Positions 28,704-38,749 of a stretch of 64,000 nt of DNA are shown here, piece after piece (the first letter of the stretch is position 1; each line of letters begins with the position of its first letter). The notes under the pieces are model-generated. The model made no database searches. It had not been told where the DNA came from and saw nothing but the letters and a program-made list of their open reading frames with translations. The translations under genes and the position numbers were made by a program. The stretch lies in assembly GCA_018819135.1 (NCBI GenBank), contig JAHJQK010000192.1, positions 1-64,000 of the forward strand, written 5' to 3'. The stretch is from Pseudomonadota bacterium. Lineage in GTDB: Bacteria; Desulfobacterota; SM23-61.

Positions 28704-28784
28704 AGGTATAAAGGATTTTAGCCTTATGGATTCGTTATGATTCTCACCTGTCTGGCTAGCAACAGGTAACAAGAGATTGGGCTT

Positions 28785-29677
28785 TTATTTTTCTCCTCCC
28801 AGGATTGCCTTTTTCGCCTCCAGGCAGGCTTGCAAATTGTCCTCAAAGGAGGCTATGATCTGCTCGGGTACAGCCGGTTTATTGAAAATCTCGAATATCA
28901 CAGGTCCCTGAAATTTTTCTCTCTGCAGCAAGCCCATGATTTTTGCATGGTTCAAAATGTTGTTCTTATCCAAGGGGCGATGTTCTTTAAGCCCCCCGCA
29001 TGAAATTCTATTATCCTACCCATGAAATGCATAATAATCTCTAAAACACAGTCCGTGATTCCCGGTGATTCTGCAAATTGCAGGGCGATATGACCTATAT
29101 CCAAAAGGAGTCCGAACCTTTCACTTCCAATTCGATTTATAATTTCATTTTCCCTAAAAAATTTTATGTCATTGGCCAATTCAAAGCCCGCGATTAGGTT
29201 CCATTCCTGGGCATATCCCGCTGCAAGCTTTCCAAACTTGATGTGATACTCGGCCATTTCTCCATCGGAAAGGTCGGCCTTCTCTTGGCGTCGAATTTTA
29301 TGGAAGGTAACGATGCGAGCGCCGATATCGCGGGCAAAACGCATCAGCTCAATATAAGGTCTCCAAGGGTCCTCTTCCCGCCCTGCGGAGCATTCCGCAA
29401 CTTCGATCGCGATGTTGGACCCATGAACCGTTACCACCTGAAAAGGTTTGAGCGGCTCGCGTAATTTTTTTCTTTCCCTCTCGCCAAAGGTGGTTTCCAA
29501 AAAGAGGGCGGCATCGCGTTCGGTGAGGGGATGAAACTGGGCAGGTACAATCTCGATCGTTTGGAACCCGCTTTTTCGTATTTGGTCCACGATCGAAGGG
29601 ATGGCCTTGGCTTCGGATTCAGACCCACCCTCCATCATTAGTGTAGTCGGAACCCCAATCAACGCTTCCCAATTCAT
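28785..29677 (-). pseudogene. sugar phosphate isomerase/epimerase-like TIM barrel gene, frameshifted
   Basis: 28952-29677 and 28785-28973 join as FHAGGLKEHRPLDKNNILNHAKI after a 1-nt shift in the C6/G6 tract 28992-28997. Confidence 0.65.
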
Positions 29678-29833
29678 TCTTATTGTCCTTTCATGTTCGC
29701 TCCCTCTGTACGCACCACACCCCTCAAGGATGGGGAGGCGTTGTAAACAGTAGACTGGCCAAGGTTAAAAAGGGCGGTCCTCGGCCCCTTGATCACGCCA
29801 AGGTCGTAACTTGAACCGTGGGAATATTTATTT

Positions 29834-31216
29834 TTATTCTTTCTCTGAAATCTTATATTTTTTCATTTTATAGCGCAGGACCCGCTCGCTGATGCCGAGT
29901 TCCGCGGCCGCTTTCGTCTGCACGCCGCTGCTTTTCTCCAGGGCATTGGCGATCATCTGGCGTTCGATTTCCTCCAAAGCCGCCGGGAGATTCCGGCTCT
30001 CCCGGGCGTGTTCCAAAGCCGCCTCCACCTTGGTCTCACGCAGGTTTAAAGGTAAGTCCTGCACCGTCAAGGTTTCTCCGCGACACAAAACTACAGCCCG
30101 CTCCATGATATTTTCCAGCTCCCGCACGTTTCCCGGGTAATGATAATTCATGAGTAAATCCCGAACTTCTTTGGATAAGGAGGTTGCATTTTTCTTGTTT
30201 TCCCGGTTGTACTTCTTTAAGAAATGTTCCACCAAGGGGGCGATGTCCTCTTTCCTCTCCCGCAGCGGCGGCAGGGATATGGTCACCACGTTGAGCCGGT
30301 AATACAGGTCTTCGCGGAAGGTCCCTTTCTGGATGGCTTCCTCCAGGTTGCGGTTGGTGGCGGCGATTACCCGCACATCACTTTTAATGGTCTGGTTGCT
30401 TCCCAGGCGTTCAAACTCTTTTTCCTGGAGAACGCGCAGGAGCTTCATTTGTAAAGAGGGTGAAAGGTCTCCGATCTCATCCAGAAAGATCGACCCACGG
30501 TCGGCTTGTTCGAAGCGGCCGATCCTGCGGGCCACGGCTCCCGTGAAGGCTCCTTTTTCGTGGCCGAAGAGTTCGCTTTCCAGGAGGTTTTCAGGCAAGG
30601 CGGCACAGTTGACTTTAACCAGGGGCTTATCCGCTCGCAGGCTGGAATAATGGATGGCCCGGGCGATGAGTTCCTTTCCCGTACCGCTTTCCCCCAAGAT
30701 TAAGACGGTAGCCTGACTTTGGGCCACTCTTCCCACCAGATTAAGGGCTTCCCCCATTTGCCGGCTGGTGGAGACGATGAAATCTACCTTAAACTTTTCT
30801 CGCAGCTGCTCTTTCAGTTCACGGTTCTCCTGCCCTAATCCTATTTCTCTTTCCACCCGCTGGATCAGAAGAAGGAGTTCATCCAGGTCAATGGGTTTGG
30901 TCAAATAATCATAAGCGCCTTCTTTCATGGCCGTAACAGCGGTCCCCACGGTTCCATAGGCCGTCATAATGACTACCACTGCCTCCGGATTTAAACGCTT
31001 AATTTCTTTTAATAACTGAATTCCTTCCATGGCGGGCATGCGGTAATCGGTGAGCACCAGGTCGAAAGTCCCGCTCTTAAATTTTTCCAGGGCTCTTGGG
31101 CCGTCTTCCGCGGTCATGGCCCCGTACCCCTGCTTTACTAAGAATCCTGCGAGCATCTCCCGCTGGACCTTTTCATCATCGACGATCAAAATCTGAATTT
31201 TTGAGGCTCCGCTCAT
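29834..31216 (-). CDS. sigma-54-dependent response regulator (NtrC/ZraR family)
   Basis: Receiver domain; LILGESGTGKELIARAIHYSS, GAFTGA, HTH C-terminus. Confidence 0.95.
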   Translation of the reverse strand: MSGASKIQILIVDDEKVQREMLAGFLVKQGYGAMTAEDGPRALEKFKSGTFDLVLTDYRMPAMEGIQLLKEIKRLNPEAVVVIMTAYGTVGTAVTAMKEGAYDYLTKPIDLDELLLLIQRVEREIGLGQENRELKEQLREKFKVDFIVSTSRQMGEALNLVGRVAQSQATVLILGESGTGKELIARAIHYSSLRADKPLVKVNCAALPENLLESELFGHEKGAFTGAVARRIGRFEQADRGSIFLDEIGDLSPSLQMKLLRVLQEKEFERLGSNQTIKSDVRVIAATNRNLEEAIQKGTFREDLYYRLNVVTISLPPLRERKEDIAPLVEHFLKKYNRENKKNATSLSKEVRDLLMNYHYPGNVRELENIMERAVVLCRGETLTVQDLPLNLRETKVEAALEHARESRNLPAALEEIERQMIANALEKSSGVQTKAAAELGISERVLRYKMKKYKISEKE

Positions 31217-32976
31217 CCCTTCTCCCCTGGCACGGGCAAGGATATCCGAAAAGTACTTCCCCTGCCTACCTCGCTTTGCGCCCGGATTGTCCCCCCATGC
31301 TCCTGGATGATTTTGTGGGCCAGGGGTATGCCCAGCCCTACCCCCTTTTCTTTGGTGGTAAAATAGTATTCGAATATTCTGCGCAGGTTTTCCTCTGGGA
31401 TCCCCTGCCCCGTGTCGGAAATCTCAATGACGATTTTCTTCCCGGCTTGTAATTGGGCAGATAAAGTCAACCGCCCCCCATTGGGCATGGCCTGGAGGGC
31501 ATTGTTGACTAAGTTCCAAAAAGCTTCTTGCATGCGCTGGCGATCTAACCGAAGAACGGGTAAGTTTGGTTCGATTTCTTCCTGGAGGATGATTTTCTGC
31601 TGCTCGGCACTTTCCCGGCAGAGGAGGTGTATATCTCTTAAAATGTCCCCCACCTGAACCTCCTGCAGTTCTAAACGTGCAGGTCGCGCGAAGAAGAGGA
31701 ATTGCTCGACGATCTCATTCACCCGCTTTACTTCCCCGCGGAGGACATCCGTAAATCGATAATATTCCCCCTGGGGTTCCGGATGTTCGGGAGCGAACTC
31801 CCTTTGCAAACGTTGGATGGCCATGCCGATGGCGTTTAACGGGTTACGGATTTCATGAGCCACACCCGCGGCTAGGTTGGCCAGGGAAGATAGCTTTTCC
31901 GATTGGTGGATCTTCTCCTCCATCTCCCTCATTCTAACCAGATGTCGATTCTCCATGCGGTAAATGAAAGTTACCCCCAATCCACCGAAGATCAAAAGCA
32001 GGAGGCTGAAAAAAACGATATTGCGCTGGTCGGCTGAAATAATCTGCTCCACCTTTTCCGTGGAAAGTCCCACGCGCAGGACCGCGCGGTTATTTTTGCC
32101 CAAGGCCACAACCTTGGCCACTTCGAGAATCCCCGGAATTTTTTGCCTTGCAATCTGAGGTCCTGAGCCGCCCTTGGAAAAAAGTTGCCGGATGAAACCT
32201 TCCCCCTCTTTTTTACCTATTTTTTGCAGGCTGGTGTCCGCCCAGATTTCCGAATCTTCCCCTTGGATGGAAATATATTTGGTTTCGCCTTGGTCTCTCC
32301 ATTCCTCGACCAGTCCTTGGAGGATTATCCGGCGCCGGAAAAAATGAATATCCGACTCATCGGCGTGCAGGATCAGAATTCCTTCCCCCGCCTTCCGGAA
32401 AATGGCAACGGAAAGATGATCAATCTGGCCAGTCTCGAACTTTTCCGAACGTTCTATGGCGTAGGAGGCTTTTCCCTCCAGGAGAGATTGGTAAAAGGGG
32501 CTTGGGTTTTTGCCTGATGAACCTCCCGGGCGGCGAAAAATGGAGAATTTATCTCCAGCGACGACCATCTCTATTTCTGAAAAATTCCTGACCTCCCCCC
32601 CTTTTTGTAATAGGGCTTGTTGAGGAGGAGAGTTGCCCAAGTCTTGATCAATCTGAAAGGCAACGTCTAAGATTGGATCAACGACCGATTCTTCGAGGGC
32701 CCAAAAATTAATGGGGGTTATAAAAGCGGAAACATCGGAAAAGATTTCAATCGCGTTCAGGGAGGCAAAGGTATTCTGGACGCTATTCTCCATGCCTGTG
32801 ATGAGGGCCGAACCTTCATCGAAGAGCATTTGAAAAAGATTATCTTTAGCGCGTTTGGTTTCGTATGTTCCGTTGGCCGCGAGGAGTAAAGCCAGGAGCC
32901 CCCAGATGATAAGAAGATTGAGAGGACGAAAAAACCAGCGTCCTCTGGATTCGATTTTTGGTTCCACTAAGCTCAT
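31213..32976 (-). CDS. sensor histidine kinase (ZraS-like)
   Basis: LANLAAGVAHEIRNPLNAIGMAIQRL, DTGQGIPEENLRRIFEYYFTTKEKGVGLGI; overlaps regulator by 4 nt. Confidence 0.94.
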   Translation of the reverse strand: MSLVEPKIESRGRWFFRPLNLLIIWGLLALLLAANGTYETKRAKDNLFQMLFDEGSALITGMENSVQNTFASLNAIEIFSDVSAFITPINFWALEESVVDPILDVAFQIDQDLGNSPPQQALLQKGGEVRNFSEIEMVVAGDKFSIFRRPGGSSGKNPSPFYQSLLEGKASYAIERSEKFETGQIDHLSVAIFRKAGEGILILHADESDIHFFRRRIILQGLVEEWRDQGETKYISIQGEDSEIWADTSLQKIGKKEGEGFIRQLFSKGGSGPQIARQKIPGILEVAKVVALGKNNRAVLRVGLSTEKVEQIISADQRNIVFFSLLLLIFGGLGVTFIYRMENRHLVRMREMEEKIHQSEKLSSLANLAAGVAHEIRNPLNAIGMAIQRLQREFAPEHPEPQGEYYRFTDVLRGEVKRVNEIVEQFLFFARPARLELQEVQVGDILRDIHLLCRESAEQQKIILQEEIEPNLPVLRLDRQRMQEAFWNLVNNALQAMPNGGRLTLSAQLQAGKKIVIEISDTGQGIPEENLRRIFEYYFTTKEKGVGLGIPLAHKIIQEHGGTIRAQSEVGRGSTFRISLPVPGEKG

Positions 32977-32994
32977 AACAGAGGCTAAATTTTT

Positions 32995-33522
32995 CTATTC
33001 TCTGCCCATTCCTCGTCCCTGGCCTGGCATCATCCAGTGGCCGTGGAATCCTCGAATAAATAATCCCGGTGGGAGGAGTTCGATCTGCTCCGGAGTTAGG
33101 ACTTGGCGCGTCTCCAACCGGTAAATAACGGTCCGCTCCTGGAGCTTGGATTCCAGCCCCGATATCTCCCGCTGCTTGGCTAAGACCTGATCGGGATCAG
33201 CCTGGGGATTGGCCCAAAAGGCCTTCAGGTGGAACCGCTGGATCACCAGTTCATTCCTCAAAATCAGTGTATCCTTTAAGTAGGACTCCCTTAACTTTTG
33301 CAGGCTTGCTTTTTGTTCTTCAGTTAGGTTAAGGCGTTGGGCCCAGTCTCCCATCATCGAACCATGCATCGGGCCCCTCATCCCCCTCCGCTCGCGGAAC
33401 TCTTGGCCTTTTCTCCACGGCCCCCCCGGCCCTTTTCCTTCCCAGGCTCCCTGACCAAAGGCAGAAGTGGAAAAGATAATCAACAAAAAAAGATTTGGAA
33501 AAAGTCGCCAGACCATGACCAA
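32995..33522 (-). CDS. Spy/CpxP/ZraP-like periplasmic protein
   Basis: Signal peptide; WAQRLNLTEEQKASLQKLRESYLKDTLILRNELVIQR; second LTPEQIELL motif. Confidence 0.8.
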   Translation of the reverse strand: MVMVWRLFPNLFLLIIFSTSAFGQGAWEGKGPGGPWRKGQEFRERRGMRGPMHGSMMGDWAQRLNLTEEQKASLQKLRESYLKDTLILRNELVIQRFHLKAFWANPQADPDQVLAKQREISGLESKLQERTVIYRLETRQVLTPEQIELLPPGLFIRGFHGHWMMPGQGRGMGRE

Positions 33523-33527
33523 CTTTT

Positions 33528-34367
33528 TTAAACCTCCAAAACCTCACCTACCCGGCCGAAGAAAAAATTTTCTCCGAACTCGGTGTACAAACGCGAGGCT
33601 GCCTTTAAACCCGTACAGTGAGAAACTCCGACCTTTTCCACCCTGTATTCCTTGAGAGCCGTAATGGTTTCTTCCACCTGCCAAGGAGAGGCAAAATCTA
33701 AATGGGTTCCCCCGATGACGGCGTACACTCTATCTTTTCCGGTCTTCTCCATGGCGTGCCCTAAGATGTTGATCATGCCGGCATGAGCACAACCCAAAAC
33801 CAATACCAACCCTTGGGGGCCCTCGATAATCAGAGATTGATCGTCCAGAAATGGGTCCGGGATCAATTTCCCCCCGCTTGCGGTAAAAAGATCGGGGGCT
33901 CCTTTTTCAAAAAGAGTTTTACGCGGAACTTCCCCGCTGAGATACATCTCCCGGGTTACTTCGCGAAAATTTTTCTCCAGAATAAATTTCCCTCCGAGGC
34001 TTTCCAAATAGGCCTTCTGAAACTTAAGGCCCACGAATCGCTTTATTTCTTTCCCATCTTTCTGGGAAATACGATAGCGAAGGGAAAAAAGATCCGGATG
34101 AGCCAGGATTTCCACTCCTCCCAAAAGTTCCAGGATGGAAGGCAGGCCGCCGGTGTGATCATGATGACCATGGCTCAGGAAAATCTTTTGAATGGAGAGG
34201 GGGTCTTTATCAAACTTCAGGAGGTTGGGAATCAATCCTTCTCCGCGTCCGGTATCGAACAGATAATTCCCTCTCTCCGTTTCCAGGTAGGCGGCAAACC
34301 CGTGCTCCCCTATCCCACCTTTTATCGAGACCGAATTTTCACAAATGATCGTGATCCGTGCTTTCAT
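33528..34367 (-). CDS. MBL-fold metallohydrolase
   Basis: LSHGHHDHTGGLPSIL, VLGCAHAGMINIL, GVSHCTGLKA. Confidence 0.9.
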   Translation of the reverse strand: MKARITIICENSVSIKGGIGEHGFAAYLETERGNYLFDTGRGEGLIPNLLKFDKDPLSIQKIFLSHGHHDHTGGLPSILELLGGVEILAHPDLFSLRYRISQKDGKEIKRFVGLKFQKAYLESLGGKFILEKNFREVTREMYLSGEVPRKTLFEKGAPDLFTASGGKLIPDPFLDDQSLIIEGPQGLVLVLGCAHAGMINILGHAMEKTGKDRVYAVIGGTHLDFASPWQVEETITALKEYRVEKVGVSHCTGLKAASRLYTEFGENFFFGRVGEVLEV

Positions 34368-34480
34368 AACACCTCAAAGACAGAGTTCAAGGGTTCCAGT
34401 CGCGCTGATAGCCCGATCAAGGGTTCGAACCATTGACCCATTTTTCAACATTCCGCATTCCGAAATCTGCAATCCGCAAT

Positions 34481-34675
34481 TCAAAAACATCCCAACTGAC
34501 ATTGGGCAATTTTGATTTTCAACTTATTAAGAAGATCTCCCACTTGCTTCATGGGAACTTTATTTTCGTTGGCAATTTTTTGAGCCACGGCACAGGAAAT
34601 TTTTCCATCCTTGGCTGCTTCCTTCAGCTTGGCGGCAATTTCTTCCTCTTTCAAGATCCAATCCTCCTTTGGCAC
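34481..34675 (-). CDS. small conserved-looking protein (GTG start)
   Basis: VPKEDWILKEEEIAAKLKEAAKDGKISCAVAQKIANENKVPMKQVGDLLNKLKIKIAQCQLGCF. Confidence 0.5.
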   Translation of the reverse strand: MPKEDWILKEEEIAAKLKEAAKDGKISCAVAQKIANENKVPMKQVGDLLNKLKIKIAQCQLGCF

Positions 34676-34814
34676 TTCTTCCTTCCTCCTTTGAGGACCT
34701 GTGTCATAATCCCGCCCACCCCCTCGATTCCGCAATTGCAATACAGTCTCTTGAGGAAGAGGGTGATGGTGGAAAAAATTTATGATAACACATAAAAAAA
34801 GGGTTGGAAAAGAC

Positions 34815-34847
34815 AAAAAAGGGGAGAGCCTTTTCTTGGCCCTCCCC
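34815..34847 (-). terminator. Rho-independent terminator after the Gly-rich Spy-like gene
   Basis: Minus strand GGGGAGGGCC-AAGAAAA-GGCTCTCCCC-TTTTTT. Confidence 0.75.
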
Positions 34848-34877
34848 TGCTGGAGGATGTTGAATATTGAATTTAGT

Positions 34878-35399
34878 TTACCACCTGGGGCAATAACCAG
34901 CACCCCATCCCATTCCGCGGCCAGGGCCAAATCCACCTCTCATGCCGTATCCCGGACCGAATCCACCAGGTCCACCGGGGAAAGCCCCTATTTTCGCTTG
35001 CTGTTCAGGGGTGAGAACCTGCCGCATCTCCAGGCGATGCTTGGTGGTTTTTTCCTGGAGCTGGGCCGTCAAAGCATTGATCTCTTTCTGTTTGGCCAGG
35101 ATTTTTTCCTGGTCGGGGTTGGTTTGGGCCCAAAGAGTCCGCAGTTCAAGGCGCTTGCTCATGATCTCATTCCGTAAAGGGATGGTCTCTTTAAAGTGAC
35201 TCTCCCGCAGCGCCTGCATCTTCTGATTCTGCTCAGGACTCAAGTTCAGGGCAGCAGCCCATCCACCTGGGCCATACCCGGTAGCACCCGGGCCGTAGCC
35301 CGGTCCCATACCTGCACCCCTGCCCCAGCCTTGGGCCATGGCCAAACCTGAGGTAGCCACCAGGGTGATTACAAAAATGGCAACGATCATCTTTTTCAT
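34878..35399 (-). CDS. Gly-rich Spy/ZraP-like periplasmic protein
   Basis: Signal peptide; LNLSPEQNQKMQALRESHFKETIPLRNEIMSKRLELRTLWAQ; LTPEQQAKI. Confidence 0.8.
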   Translation of the reverse strand: MKKMIVAIFVITLVATSGLAMAQGWGRGAGMGPGYGPGATGYGPGGWAAALNLSPEQNQKMQALRESHFKETIPLRNEIMSKRLELRTLWAQTNPDQEKILAKQKEINALTAQLQEKTTKHRLEMRQVLTPEQQAKIGAFPGGPGGFGPGYGMRGGFGPGRGMGWGAGYCPRW

Positions 35400-35430
35400 T
35401 TTTTTCTCATTGCCTTCGCCTTAAATATTT

Positions 35431-35446
35431 AGCAACCCCTGTGCCA
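35431..35446 (-). promoter_or_regulatory. sigma-54 (-24/-12) promoter
   Basis: Minus strand TGGCACAGGGGTTGCT matches TGGCAC-N5-TTGCW about 32 nt upstream of the Spy-like start codon. Confidence 0.8.
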
Positions 35447-35802
35447 AAGGAGAACGTAAAGAAAAATATCCACATAACAATTTGTAATCGTTCAAATAAT
35501 TTTTTACACGGGCGAATCAATTAAAATTTTTTCTGGGGAGTGAGCAGAAAAAATTGTCGAAGCCTTTCCCTTTTAAAAAAGAAAAAATAATCATTTGTAC
35601 TAGTTAAACAATATCTGGAGAGTTCGACAATTTATAATTTTTCGACAATTATGTCAGGATGGGAATTTTTTCTCATCTAAAATTATTTTGAATTAATTCC
35701 TTGACATCTAATTTTTGCATTGGGCATGGAAGTTTAGCCAATTTTTTCTTAGGTTTAGGGCTAAACTGTTACAAATTCTTTGGTTCCCGATAGGAGGAAT
35801 GG

Positions 35803-36666
35803 ATGAATTATTTTGCCCTTGATAAAAAAAGGATGGTAATTTTATATATTCTTTTGAGTATGGGGATGGGAGGGCAAAAGGGTTGCGCCATGAAAAAAGC
35901 TGATCAAAATTTATTTCCTTATTGGAAGGGAAAATCTCCAGTTTTAGTGATTGCCCACCGAGGTTTTTCCGGGGCCGCGCCAGAAAATACCTTGGCGGCT
36001 TTTCGGAAAGCCATAGAGATCGGGTGCGATATGATAGAATTGGATGTGCATCTCACCAGGGATGGGCAAGTCGTTGTCATCCACGATGATTCTCTGGAAC
36101 GAACGACTAATGGGCGGGGCAAAGTAAAAGATTATACTCTCGCGCAATTGAAAAAGTTAGATGCCGGGTCCTGGTTTTCCTCCCAATTTTCCGGGGAACA
36201 AATTCCCACTTTAAAAGAAGTTCTGCAACTGGCCAAAGGAAAAGTGCCGGTTTGCCTTGAAATAAAAACCAAAAACCTCGATTTACTTTCCATCCGGGAC
36301 CTGGCCGATAAGGCTTGGGCCGAAGTGAGGAATGCCGGGATGGAAAATCAAGTTATATTTTTTTCTTTTCATCCCTATGCCCTGGAGAGAATTCAAGAAA
36401 AAGATGCTCGGGTTTGGGTGCTTTTTCTTTACCAGAAGCCATGGAATTATGTTCATGAAATTACCGGAGGAAGGTCTTTCCCGGCGTTAGGGCTGAATCA
36501 TTCCCACTTAACCAAGGATAAAATTGTGGCGCTGCGCCAGAAGGGGATGAAAATCAAAGTTTGGACGGTAAACGCAGAAGCGGACATGGAAAAATTCATC
36601 CCCTGGCAGGTCGACGGAATTATTACCAACCATCCGGAAAAATTGATCCGCATTCTTCGGAATTAG
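35803..36666 (+). CDS. glycerophosphodiester phosphodiesterase
   Basis: VIAHRGFSGAAPENTLAAFRKAIEIGCDMIELDVHLTRDGQVVVIHDDSLERTTNG. Confidence 0.94.
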   Translation: MNYFALDKKRMVILYILLSMGMGGQKGCAMKKADQNLFPYWKGKSPVLVIAHRGFSGAAPENTLAAFRKAIEIGCDMIELDVHLTRDGQVVVIHDDSLERTTNGRGKVKDYTLAQLKKLDAGSWFSSQFSGEQIPTLKEVLQLAKGKVPVCLEIKTKNLDLLSIRDLADKAWAEVRNAGMENQVIFFSFHPYALERIQEKDARVWVLFLYQKPWNYVHEITGGRSFPALGLNHSHLTKDKIVALRQKGMKIKVWTVNAEADMEKFIPWQVDGIITNHPEKLIRILRN

Positions 36667-36681
36667 CTTGGCTAAACCCGC

Positions 36682-37272
36682 TCAGCGGTCTTTTTCGAAA
36701 GCCGCTAGGATCAATTTCCAAAGTTCCTCCTTCCCTTCACCGGTTACCGCTGAAAAGAATAAGAGGGTTTTCCCTGAAAGCAGTGAAATTTCAGCCAAGG
36801 CTTTCTTCTGCCTGGCCCTTTCCAACTGCGAGAGCTTATCTGCCTTGGTAAGGGCGATGGCACAGGGAATTCCGTGATAGTCCAGCCAATCCAGCAAGGC
36901 CAGATCATCCGGTGAAGTTCCGCGGCGAGCGTCCAGGATCAGGACGACCAGGCGAATCTCCTGCCGGGTTTGCAGGTAGCTCTCCACCATGGGTTTCCAG
37001 GTTTTTCTTAATTCGAGAGGGACTTTGGCATAACCATATCCGGGAAGATCCACCAGCGAAATCTTCTCGTTTACCCGAAAAAAGTTGATCAATTGGGTCC
37101 TTCCCGGGGAGGAGCTGGTCTTGGCTAGGTTTTTGCGGTTTACCAGAGTATTGATTAACGAAGATTTCCCCACGTTGGATTTTCCGGCTATGGCCACTTC
37201 CGGGAAATTTTCCGCTGGATACTCGGAGGGTTTGGTTGCGCTTTTGATAAATTCGGCAGCCGTAACTTTCAT
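36682..37272 (-). CDS. engB: YihA/YsxC-type ribosome biogenesis GTPase
   Basis: FPEVAIAGKSNVGKSSLINTLVNRKNLAKTSSSPGRTQLINFF, VDLPGYGYAKVP. Confidence 0.94.
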   Translation of the reverse strand: MKVTAAEFIKSATKPSEYPAENFPEVAIAGKSNVGKSSLINTLVNRKNLAKTSSSPGRTQLINFFRVNEKISLVDLPGYGYAKVPLELRKTWKPMVESYLQTRQEIRLVVLILDARRGTSPDDLALLDWLDYHGIPCAIALTKADKLSQLERARQKKALAEISLLSGKTLLFFSAVTGEGKEELWKLILAAFEKDR

Positions 37273-38426
37273 TTTAATTTCTCTTTTCCGTGTTCCTGCA
37301 AGTACCGGCTTATCCTTCTCACGGCTTCTTCGATATTCTCCATGGAGTTGGCATAGGAAAAGCGTAAGTAACCTTCGGCGTTGGTCCCAAAGTCAATCCC
37401 CGGAGTACATCCCACCTTCGCTTTTTTGAGAATGTCAAAGGCCAAATCGAAAGAATTGGCCGTGTAACCACGGGCATTGGCCAGAATATAAAAGGCTCCC
37501 GTCGGCTCCACGGTTATTCCCAGCCCCAACTCCCGCAACTTTTGAATGAGAAATTTCCGCCGGGTGTTGTAAATGTTCCTCATGCGGGCCACATCCGCAT
37601 CCGCCTCCTTCAGGGCGGCAATCCCGGCCCACTGCACGAAAGCGTTGGCCGAGATGAAAAAATTTTGATGCATCTTCTGCAGGGCCCGAATAAATTCCGG
37701 CGGCACGATCAGGTACCCCAAACGCCAGCCGGTCATGGCATAAAGCTTGGAGAATCCATTGATTACCATGGCGTTCCGGGTGAACTCCAGGATGGAATGC
37801 TCCTTCCCTTCATAAACCAAACCATGGTAAATTTCATCGGATACGACTGTTTTTCTGAAATCGACAATGGCCTTCATTCGCTCCGGCGACATCATATTCC
37901 CGGTGGGATTTGCCGGAGAATTGACCAAGACCGCTTTGGTCCGCGGCCCGATAAGGGGCTTGATTTCTTCCGGCCGGTATTGAAATCCCTCCTCTTCAAA
38001 TACTTTTACGAATACGGGTTTCCCTTCCACCATGCGTACGAAATTCGGGTAACAGGCATAGTAAGGATTGGGAAGAATGACTTCATCCCCGAGTTCCAGC
38101 AGACTCATAAACAGGAGGAGCATGGCTGGCGATGTTCCGGAGGTTACCAGAATTTGATCGGGGTTGACCTCCACCCCGTATTGTTGGTAATAATGCTCGG
38201 CGATGGCCTCCCTGAGCTCCACCAACCCCAGGCTATGGGTGTAATGGGTTTTGCCGTCGCGGATGGCTCGAATGGCCGCTTCCTTGATACAATCCGGTGT
38301 GTCAAAGTCAGGCTCTCCGACCTCGAGGTGGATGATATCCTCCCCTTGCCGCTCCAATGCGGCAGCTGCTTCCATAACCTCCATGACGATGAAGGGAGGA
38401 ATTGCCGATGATTTTTTACTAACCAT
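37269..38426 (-). CDS. class I/II pyridoxal phosphate aminotransferase
   Basis: VNSPANPTGNMMSPE, SKLYAMTGWRLGYL; start trimmed. Confidence 0.93.
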   Translation of the reverse strand: MVSKKSSAIPPFIVMEVMEAAAALERQGEDIIHLEVGEPDFDTPDCIKEAAIRAIRDGKTHYTHSLGLVELREAIAEHYYQQYGVEVNPDQILVTSGTSPAMLLLFMSLLELGDEVILPNPYYACYPNFVRMVEGKPVFVKVFEEEGFQYRPEEIKPLIGPRTKAVLVNSPANPTGNMMSPERMKAIVDFRKTVVSDEIYHGLVYEGKEHSILEFTRNAMVINGFSKLYAMTGWRLGYLIVPPEFIRALQKMHQNFFISANAFVQWAGIAALKEADADVARMRNIYNTRRKFLIQKLRELGLGITVEPTGAFYILANARGYTANSFDLAFDILKKAKVGCTPGIDFGTNAEGYLRFSYANSMENIEEAVRRISRYLQEHGKEKLK

Positions 38427-38749
38427 ATCTTCCCCTTTTAAACGGCCCCTTTCTTTTCTATCCAATCGGCCACCGAAAGTCAACCCCTCGACATCCCGGC
38501 ATAAACCCAGGGGCTTGCTCGGGTTTGACCCTGAGCGCCGCTTTAAAAGAAGCTTTTAAAGACCTGCGGAAAAAAGCCAGATAAGGGACTTGCCAGATAT
38601 TCTGCAACCCCACGCTTTCCGCATCGTGAGAAGCAATTGAAGTCAGGACCAGATTTCTTTTGACAGTCGGTGCTCAATTGTAGTAGCTTTAGGACATGTC
38701 AATGAGGAACTCTGATCTGAATTTCCATCTTCAAGTTCCGCCGAGCTCT

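Noticed and set aside
33783-34436. 217-aa plus-strand ORF
   Set aside because: Antisense to the MBL-fold hydrolase; no family motifs
37542-38411. 289-aa plus-strand ORF
   Set aside because: Antisense shadow of the aminotransferase gene
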